Assembly: GCA_034359265.1 (NCBI GenBank) | Contig: CP136891.1 | Location: forward strand, 61,666,001-61,730,000 | DNA from: Canna indica | Lineage: Eukaryota; Streptophyta; Magnoliopsida; Zingiberales; Cannaceae | DNA length: 64,000 nucleotides | Direction: 5' to 3' | Shown here: in pieces, positions 56,381-64,000 of the stretch | Layout: each line of letters opens with the position of its first letter | How positions within the stretch are numbered: position 1 is the first letter of the stretch | Program-made: the position numbers and the translations under genes | The notes under the pieces: model-generated | What the model was told of the DNA's origin: nothing | Seen by the model: the letters and a program-made list of their open reading frames with translations, nothing else | Database searches by the model: none

Positions 56381-57603
56381 TGCTGGCCTAAGGTTTTCAA
56401 CCTTGGTCACCATCTTGATTTTGATGATAACAAACTTATTCTAATGAGTTTATCAAGTGTTTGATTTCAGGATGAGGTTACGATACGCGCACAAACTTTG
56501 TTCGGAGAAATACCAAAAATTGGCAAAAATGGCCCCGACGACGATCGAGTAGAAAATCTAGAGTTATAAATAGATTTCATGTAATATGACTCTAGGAATA
56601 TATCCCAAGCCTAATTGTAATGTTATCCAAGTTAAAACTTGGTAACGAAACCTAGAAACGAAGCGCACAAGAAGAAGACTCAAAAAATTAGCCTCAACCC
56701 AAGTTCGGTCGACCAACTGATGCCAAAAACTGGCAATGAAGTACTCGGTCGACCAGTTGGTCGACCGAATGGTGCCTAAAAGCGGCAAAACGCTACAGTC
56801 GCTTGGGTGATCGATCGTTCGACCGATCGATGATCGACCGGCAAGCGACCGGGCATCCGCAACAAGCATAAAAATGCCTGTTGGGTGACACAACCGAGTG
56901 AGGGGTTATAAATACCCCTCACCAACCTTCTAAAAGTCTCTCAATTATTCATTAAAGATCTCTAAAAATGTTCTTGAGCCTTCCTAAGTGGATTTCATTA
57001 CGCAAACTTTGACGATTGTTCATCTACTCAAAGTATTCTTTCCGCCTCAACTCGGGCTTCGATTCAAGCTCTACAACTTAACGAGTTTGAGGATTTGAAG
57101 GCTTTGCAAGGAGCTCATTTGTGTGGATGAATCTTTAGCTCATTTTGTTGTTGTTTTACTTGTTATTAAACTCGATTCTCATTGTTAGCTTGCTAGGTGT
57201 GCTAGGTTAAACTCCTTAGGATTTTCTTTGTAGAATTGTGTTTTGCCTAGGTGAATAGATTTGAGGCATTCTCAAAGGGTTGAGAAGCAAGTCCTCGGTT
57301 GTATTTAAAGGAAAACACATTATCTATAAAGGAGTTGGTTAGAAATCCTTGGTGAGGAGCCAAGGTAGTGGAGTAGGCGGTGTTGGCCGAACCACTATAC
57401 ATTTCGTGTTTGCATTGCTATCTTAATTGCTCTATTTGATTCTTGCTTGTGTTCGATATAATTGTAATTGCATCTAGTCGCACTAAAAATCAAGAAACTT
57501 GAATCGGGTAGTTGAGTTGATTAAAACCAAAAAATAATTCGATTAATCATAAAAGTATATACACACTATTCAACCTCCTTCTAGTGTGGACATTCACTCA
57601 ATA
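56381..57603 (+). mobile_element. 3' LTR of the gag-only SIRE-like element
   Basis: From TGCTGGCCTAAGG to CTCAATA. It carries a CGGTCGACC/CGATCGACC cluster at about 56705-56850, then TTATAAATACC at 56905. It matches the 5' LTR at 43685-44892 throughout. The first bases are better preserved than in the 5' copy. Confidence 0.88.
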
Positions 57604-59718
57604 TTTGAAAGAAATAGTGCCCTTGAGCCAATCACATGTTGATGTGTAGGGAACTATTTTTGGTTAATGAATAATATGAGGCAACTTTTTATCATATGCT
57701 GCATCTATATTTTATATATTTTTGATTGTGATGAACCCATGAACCTGGGCAATTGATTCCAAGGCCATGATGAGATCATGCCAGTGAGACTTAGAATTTA
57801 GATGCCCATGTTCTAAACTTTCCCAGTCGTAGGATCACCAATTAGGGGATTGATGATTTCGGATAGACTGGCGTACTTGTTACATGCCTTATACGATAAG
57901 GGGTAGCTGATCTCACAGTACCTATGAGCCATCAATAATGTACAGGTGCAGGTGCTCATTAGGGAATGAGTTCACTGAATAGACCTACACGAGGAACACA
58001 GAATGGAATCTTTACATGAGTGTCAATAGGATGTTCCTCGGGTGATAGTAGGTGCAAGTAGTCCTTGGACCTGAGGTTGTCATGGTTACCTTGTCAGTGA
58101 CAACCCATTGTTTTGGTTTTATCCCTATATGACCCTCAGCGTCATGTGCCGGGTATTACTGGGCATGGGGAAACATTCATGGAGGTAGGTGAGCAACCAA
58201 CATGGAATCAGTTACTCATAGTGGGAGGAGATAATGTCCTATGTGTCCTTGCAAGTGTCGACTCGGGAATCTCTAGCCAGAGTAGACATGAAAGTCAGGA
58301 AGATATTTTTGATATTTTATTATTGAGACAACATCTTGACGGGTGGAATACATATGAATCAACATTAGGGTTTGACACTTCATCCATACCCTAGCCGACT
58401 TCGGGACGTTATAACCGAGGGACTTAGTTGCACGGTAACTAATCACCAAAGGGCGTTCGATCCCTATAGATTGAACCTCACACTATACGGGTAGTCATGA
58501 CACGTTCCTAGACGTCAATCTTGACTTGTGAGTGAAGTCTCTCACGACCACACTGAAGGGGTTTAGTGGTGGCTCATAAAATTCGAATAGAAGTCGTTCT
58601 ATCGGATCCGACTCTCCGTTATGCATAACTCACTGCTGGCTTAGTGTGGGGCCCAATGGGTCACACACAACAAGCTAACCTCGTAGCGAACCTTATGAGA
58701 TAAAGTTCGAATGCAACACTATATGTCTACTTGCATGGACATGTTGCAACACAATCACAGATCTTGTTTACGGACATGATAGGAAAGATGTTTCATATAG
58801 GAACAAATACGCGAGGAAAGAGTTCCTCGGTATCCCTAATTTGTAGGGCATCCCTAAATTTTAGGGATTGACACATGATAAATCCTAATCAATAAGAATT
58901 TAATTTATAGATATAAATTAAAATTTATATTTAGTTGGATTGAATTAATTAATTTTGAATTAATTATAAATCCATTAAATATAAATTATTGCTTTTGAGG
59001 CAAACCCTGAAATTTTCAATTTCGGTGAGAGGATTTAAAAAAGGGGGAGGGGGCGGGTCCACCATGGGGGCCACCTACTCCCCATATAAATAGATGACCT
59101 AATCTCCTTTGAGAGGGGTTAAGCAAATTGGTTAGAGATCTTGGAGAAGAGCAAAGGCTTGGATTCTTGAGAAGCTTCTTGAAGAGCAAGACTCCAAAGA
59201 GCTCCTCTTGATCTCTATGGGTGGCCAACCATCAAGCTCCTCCTTCCCGGGTTTGTGAAGCCGATTTGGAGGTCTCTTCCTCTTGCGTGTGTCATCTCTT
59301 TCATCTTCTTGGAGGAGTCCAGGGAGGACAACGAGGTATTCCTTCATATTCCTCCTCGTTCCGTGGGTTTCTTATCCCCTCTTCCTTCCTTTTGGTGCTC
59401 GATTCTTGGTGGAAGGGCCGACTTCACCTTAGAGCATTTCGGGGTTAGATTCCCTCTCCGTTGAGCCACAACGGGTCTTGGTGTTAACTGTCCCTTGGTT
59501 GCGAGGCGCTTGGTGTGGACCTTCCTTGGAGGACGTGCGCTTGGACGTCTTGAAATGGGGATAGGAGCAATCTTACCATTCGCGGTATAAGATATATCAT
59601 CTTCTTCTACTCGTAGATTGAATTCCTCAAAGATTGCTAAAGTTGATCGCTGGTTTTGGGATGATTTGTATTTTTTTAAAATCATTTTTTCTGATGTGCT
59701 TCTTCTTCCATCCCAACA
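57604..59718 (+). mobile_element. Probable solo LTR of an unidentified LTR retrotransposon
   Basis: Starts just after the SIRE-like LTR with GTGCCCTTGAGCCAATCACA, resembling the start of the LTR at 13390-15187 read on its minus strand (GTGTGCCCTAGG). Further features are a TATA box CATATAAATAG at 59084-59093, purine-rich leader-like sequence after it, and an end TCCCAACA at 59718. No target duplication was found. Short frames inside (58113-58394, 59221-59448, 59344-59787) have no family features. Length and type are inferred. Confidence 0.45.
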
Positions 59719-59748
59719 ATATCGAGTATTGATCATTCTGAATACAAG

Positions 59749-60420
59749 ATGAAAATTGATATACCATTTTTCGATGGACACCTGCATATTGAAGATTTCC
59801 TAGATTGGTTACATAACATAGAAACATTCCTGAATTATATGTATATTCCTGAACATCAACAATGCAAATTAGTTTCTTACAAACTACAGAGGGGGTGCTT
59901 CAACTTGGTGGGATCAGTATCAACAAAACAAATTGAGAGATGGCAAAGATAAGATCAAAACTTGGTCACGTATGAAGCAATCGATGAAAGCCAAATTTTT
60001 GCTGACCAATTTTGAACAAATATTATGCCAGTAGTTTCATCACTATCAATGACTTATTACACTGAGGAGTTCTTTGGGCTTAGCTCTCGCAACAATTTGC
60101 AAGGATCAAAAGTCTAACATGTTGCTAGGTATATCTGTGACTTAGCACTCCAATCCAAGAAAAATAAAATTGAGTACTGTTTAGAATTTTAATGAAGCTG
60201 TGAATTAACTTTGCCTTGAGGGTTGAGAAGCAACTTGCTAGAAGTTCAAATAAGATGACTATTAAGTGGGAGGGTTGAGAAGCAACTAGCTAGAAGTTCA
60301 AATAAGATGACTATTAAGTGGGAGCCACTTGCTGATTGCTATTCTGACAAGTCCAAACAAGTAGCAACTTCAAGCCAAGCACCTACACGTAGCAGCTCTC
60401 AACCTGCTTCAGTAACAAAA
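59749..60420 (+). pseudogene. Chromovirus-type Gypsy gag
   Basis: Motifs KIDIPFFDGHLHIEDFLDWL, CKLVSYKLQRG, YYTEEFFGLSSRNNL and ARYICDLALQ are in the order of Ty3/Gypsy chromovirus Gag. Several stops occur (WQR*DQN, DQF*TN, GSKV*HVARY). Two tandem near-copies of about 60 bp (GGTTGAGAAGCAACTWGCTAG) lie at 60218-60268 and 60275-60320. Confidence 0.75.
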
Positions 60421-60699
60421 TAAGCTAAACACTGCACATGCTGAAAATGTAGGGCCGGCCAACAAATCATTATCAAAAGCCTTCTCCTCTCAAATATTTC
60501 AAATGCAATAAGCCTGGTCATAATCTAGTGACTGCCCAAGAAAAAAACATCTACATATGGAAGGAGAGGATGAGCAGTGTGAGGACTATGTTGGTCAAGA
60601 GTTTGATAGTGAAGCATAATTAGAAGGAGACGAAGGAGAACCTCTTTTTTGCATTTTACAAAAAATCCTCATCACTGAAAGGCAATATGTGTTTATATA

Positions 60700-61683
60700 A
60701 ATAAATGAAATCTTTAGAACCAGGTGTACAGTGCAAGGAAAGGTGTGCAATTTAATCATAGATGGAGAGAGATGTAAGAATGTAGTGTCCAAAACCATGG
60801 TGAAAGTTTTGAAGTTATCAGTGTTACCCCATCACAGTCCTTACAAAATAGGATGGGTGAAGAAGGGAGTGGATATTAGAGTAAACGAGCAAAGCCTGAT
60901 TTCCATTTCTATTGGGTCACATACAAAGATCAGATTACCTGTGATGTTCTATAAATGGATGCTTGTCATATCCTCCTGGGCAGACCATGGTTATATGATA
61001 GAGATGTCATACACATTGCAAGGGACAATAGTTATTCTTTCATTTAGAACCAGAAGAAACTCACCTTATTACCTCTCTCACCACACTCTAACCAAGCCAA
61101 GCCAGCACAACTACCTCCTACAAATGTTCCTACTCCAATTGACAATCCTCAAGTGTTGCAGACCAGAGACATAATTATGGTTTTAGTTCTCAAGAATCCA
61201 GGGCTAGTTGAGTCTCACAGTATGCTAGAAGATATCAAACCACAACTAGTTAAGTATTCAGACTTGCATCCAAAAGAATTGCCTTTAGAGCTATTACCCC
61301 CAAGGGACATGCAACATAGCATAGACCTTCTACCTGGGCTAAGTCTTCCCAACCTGCCTCATTATAGAATGAGCCCCAAAGAACATGATCTGTTACAAGG
61401 TATTGTTGATGATTTGTTGATGAAGAAACTGATAAGGCAAAGTACAAGCCACTGTGCAGTCTCTACCCTATTAGTACCTAAGAAAGATAACTCTTGGAGG
61501 ATGTGTAGACAACAAGGCTATAAAAAAAATTACAGTGAAATACAGGTTCCCTATTCCAAGGCTAGAAGACATGTTGGACAAGTTGGAGGGCTCTAGGTTA
61601 TTTTCTAAATTAGACCTTAAGAGTCGCTACCACCAGATTAGAATTCGACAAGGGGATGAGTGGAAGACTGCATTTAAAACAAG
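60700..61683 (+). pseudogene. Chromovirus-type Gypsy pol: protease and first part of RT
   Basis: The protease region begins CNLIIDGERCKNVVSKTMV (60735) with a DACHILLGRPWLYDRDV-like stretch readable near 60960 across a frameshift; the usual DSGA is changed to IDGE. An RT leader ELLPPRDMQHSIDLLPG and HYRMSPKEHDLLQG follows, then [14 protein letters not shown] (61467), frameshift, [38 protein letters not shown] and KTAFKT (to 61680), where a MITE interrupts. Wording fits chromoviruses (Reina/CRM-like); the lineage is not fixed. Confidence 0.8.
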
Positions 61684-62642
61684 GGTTAATTACTGTATAT
61701 ATCTCAAGTTTTACTCTCTCCCCCTAATATATCTCATCTTTTCATTTATATCAAATGAGTTCTCTAATTTTTATTTCGTTTCAAATCTATTCCGTTGTTA
61801 ACTACCCGCTAATTAGTCTGTTTGAATGCTGACGTGGACATGCTGACTAGGATTAGCAGTCCCCATCAGCATGTCAGCATGTCGACGTCAACATGCTAAT
61901 TGTTATTATTTTATTATTAAGTAGGTTAATTACAAAATATATCCGCATTTTTCATGCTTTTTCCTAATCTATCTTCACTTTTCAATTTTCCCAATTATAT
62001 ACTCAATCTTCGATTTGTTTCAAATTTATCCCAGCATCAAAATTGTCGTCTGAATGCTGACCTGGCGCTGCTGACGTGGGTCAACAACTCACTCAATATT
62101 TTTATCAAGTTTTTAATTACTAATATTAAGCAAAGTTTTATTTGTAATTAATCCTAGATTAACCCTAGATGTAAGCATCGTCTAATGAGAAAAGTTATTA
62201 GTTTTTTTTTAAAATTTTAGGTGAGTTAAAAAAATAAAACTAATTTTGCTGACTAGACAATGTTTACATCTAGGTTTAATCTAGATCGAGTTAATTACAA
62301 ATAAAGCTTTGCTTGATATTTGTAACTAAAAACTTGATAAGAATGCTGACTACGTTGCTGCCCCACGTCAGTAGTGCCAGGTCAGCATTCAAATGATAAT
62401 TTTGACGTTGGGATCACGATGAGATAAATTTAAAACAAATTGAAAGCTAGACTCTATAATTGAAAAAATTGAAAAGTAGGAATAGATTAGGGAAAACATG
62501 AAAAATGGGGATATATTTTGTAATTAACCCACTCAATAATAAGATAATAACAGTCAACATGCTGACGTGGACACGATGATTGGGATGTTGATGTGGACTG
62601 CTAATCTCAATCAACATGTCCACGTCAGCATTCAAACGAGAT
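61684..62642. mobile_element. Long palindromic MULE-type MITE in Gypsy RT
   Basis: Starts GGGTTAATTACTGTATATAT. The segment 61820-62640 is a long inverted repeat centred near 62220: GAATGCTGACGTGGACATG and GTTAATTACAAAATATATCC (left) recur inverted on the right, and CATTTTTCATG, GATTTGTTTCAAATTTATC-like and TAGATGTAARC near the centre also match. Outer terminal bases are less symmetric. No transposase. RT resumes at GGTTTATATGAGTGG (62650). Confidence 0.75.
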
Positions 62643-62766
62643 AATTAAAAAGGTTTATATGAGTGGCTTGTTATGCCATTTGGCTTGTGTAATGCTCCAA
62701 GTACTTTCATGAGACCCATGAATTAAGTACTCAAGCCCTTCATTGGCAATGAGGTGTTTCAAGTAC
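62643..62766 (+). pseudogene. Gypsy RT, middle segment
   Basis: Encodes GLYEWLVMPFGLCNAPSTFM and VLKPFIGNEVFQ, the RT region just before the catalytic YxDD, which is missing because a second MITE follows. The MN*VLK stop is present. Confidence 0.8.
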
Positions 62767-63411
62767 TAAGGTGGCATTTGGTGCATTACTTTTTAGATTA
62801 CCAAATAATCTAGATTATTTTTCAGATAGATTGCCACTAAAAAATTTGCCGATAATGTAGAATATAGTGTTTGGTATGCACAAGTAATCTTATGATAAGA
62901 TTGCTAGAATTCACATAGACATGTTTGGTATAACAAATACATTACCAAGTAATTAGATATACTTTTCAAAAATACCCTTTTCACAAATATATTATAATAT
63001 TATAATTAATAATATTATATAATATATAATATATATAATATTATATTATAATATTATAATATTATATGTTATATATTATTATATATAATATTAAAGTAAT
63101 GTAATATAATATAATATAATATAATATTATAATATAATTATAATATTATGTCATCAGAGAAGTCGTGGGAGGAGCAAAGAACTTGTAAAAAACTAGAGCT
63201 TAAGAAGGTCAATTTTGTCCTAAAAATTAATTCAAGATTATCACTTCAGAGGTAATCCACATAGACATCTCTCCATTGAGCAATCTGGATTACCAAGACA
63301 ATCCACATTACCTGCACAAGTGAGACACCAAACAAAGTAATGTGTGGGGTCCAGGTAATTTAAAGATAAGATTGTCAGCAATCTGGATCGATTGCCTCAT
63401 ACCAAACCTCT
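62767..63411. mobile_element. MITE with TIRs and an AT-rich core
   Basis: The left end AAGGTGGCATTTGGTGCATTAC and the right end (in reverse complement) TTAGGAGAGGTTTGGTATGAG are imperfect inverted repeats. Internal AGATTACC/AATCT blocks also pair. The core at about 62985-63150 is almost pure A/T with TAATATAATAT repeats. No coding capacity. Confidence 0.65.
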
Positions 63412-63840
63412 CCTAAGGGATAACAAGTTATACCTTAGCATACACAAGTGTGAGTTCTTAACTGATCAGAAAGGATGGAATTCACATTGTCTAAAAAAAA
63501 TCAAAGCAATTGTGGAATGGTTACCTCCTAGTAATATCTCTGATTTGAGGAGCTTCTTAGGGTTGGCAACCTTCTACAGAAGGTTCATAAAAGATTTCAG
63601 TGAGATAGCAGGGCCACACACAGACAGCTTGAAGAAAAGCCAATTTGAATGGGTTCAGCACAACAGGCCAGTTTCAACCATCTGAAGTGCAAACTAACAC
63701 AAGCTCTAGTTCTAGCATTACCTAATTTTGATAAAATTTTTGAACTTGAAACTGATGCATCTAAAATGGGTATAGGAACAGTTTTAATGCAAGAAGGAAA
63801 ATCTATTGCATACTTCAGTGAGAAGCTCAGTGAAGCAAGA
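63412..63840 (+). pseudogene. Gypsy RT C-terminus and RNase H start
   Basis: Reads [58 protein letters not shown], a frameshift, then ALVLALPNFDKIFELETDAS and GTVLMQEGKSIAYFSEKLSEAR. This is the standard Ty3/Gypsy RT thumb and RNase H beginning (first catalytic Asp in ETDAS). A short deletion near 63480 has removed the usual FLGYIVS block. Confidence 0.8.
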
Positions 63841-64000
63841 TAGAAATGAACTTCATCTTACACCGTGACCATTAGCCTCTAAAGTATCTTAATTTACAAA
63901 AGAAATTGAATTCCCTACATGCCAGATGGCTAGAGTTCTTACCAATACTCCTTTCAATACAAATGTGGCAAAACTAATAGGGTGGCTGATCCACTGAGTA
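63841..64000 (+). pseudogene. Gypsy RNase H end, cut by the window edge
   Basis: Contains LKYLNLQKKLNSLHARWLEF, LPILLSIQYKCGKTNRVADP, the end of RNase H just before integrase. Part of RNase H (from SEKLSEAR to the HSDHESL-like block) is missing. The element continues past the right edge. Confidence 0.75.

Noticed and set aside
58113..58394. 93-residue frame in the solo-LTR-like region
   Set aside because: No family features; LTR-like surroundings and no start or splice context.

Overview
This is plant nuclear DNA. Almost all of it is layered transposable elements around one duplicated gene. The plant assignment rests on plant-type LTR retrotransposons (Copia with an initiator-Met tRNA primer site, SIRE-like Copia, Tat-like and chromovirus-like Gypsy), a CACTA (En/Spm) transposon, a Mutator-like element carrying plant gene pieces (PPR and BIR-type receptor kinase), and a decayed nuclear copy of plastid clpP. 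That copy keeps the 3' end of clpP intron 2, including a group II domain V. Grass plastids have lost the clpP introns, so a non-grass angiosperm is more likely if the insertion is not ancient. The species cannot be named from this window.

The only apparently intact genes are two same-strand copies of a CPSF6/CFIm68-like mRNA 3'-end processing factor (RRM plus Gly-rich region plus RE/RD-rich tail). Their coding regions lie at 20483-22384 and 34814-36712. The whole locus was duplicated: roughly 20.2-28.9 kb and 34.5-42.9 kb align, including 5' leader, coding region, an intron of about 5 kb in the 3' UTR, and downstream 3' UTR exons. Each copy later received its own MITE inside the long intron. 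The 3' UTRs are dense in TGTA, the RNA motif bound by the partner subunit CFIm25, and the 3' UTR introns lie far enough past the stop to make the mRNA a possible nonsense-mediated decay target. Self-regulation is therefore a reasonable hypothesis.

Left part (1-20.2 kb): an Ale/Retrofit-like Copia 5' end (minus) broken by a solo LTR; a decayed Copia protease/integrase/RT (plus) broken by a MULE-type MITE; a SIRE-like gag and LTR (minus); a Tat-like Gypsy (minus) broken by another solo LTR; then several hAT-like MITEs. Spacer between the duplicates (28.9-34.5 kb): a TIR element, degraded SIRE-type LTRs, and the plastid clpP insertion.

Right part (43.7-57.6 kb): a SIRE-like element with both LTRs and gag but no pol. 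Its gag is interrupted twice, by a solo LTR with a perfect target duplication (53058-54400) and by a 7.3-kb Mutator-like element (45198-52543) with TIRs of more than 300 bp. The Mutator-like element carries fragments of a BIR2-like kinase gene and a CRR2-like PPR gene, and a degenerate CACTA transposon sits inside the PPR fragment. The window ends with a solo-LTR-like region (57.6-59.7 kb) and a chromovirus-type Gypsy broken by two further MITEs (59.7-64 kb, running off the edge).

No tRNA, rRNA or CRISPR was seen. All family calls come from reading motifs in the sequence, not from searches.
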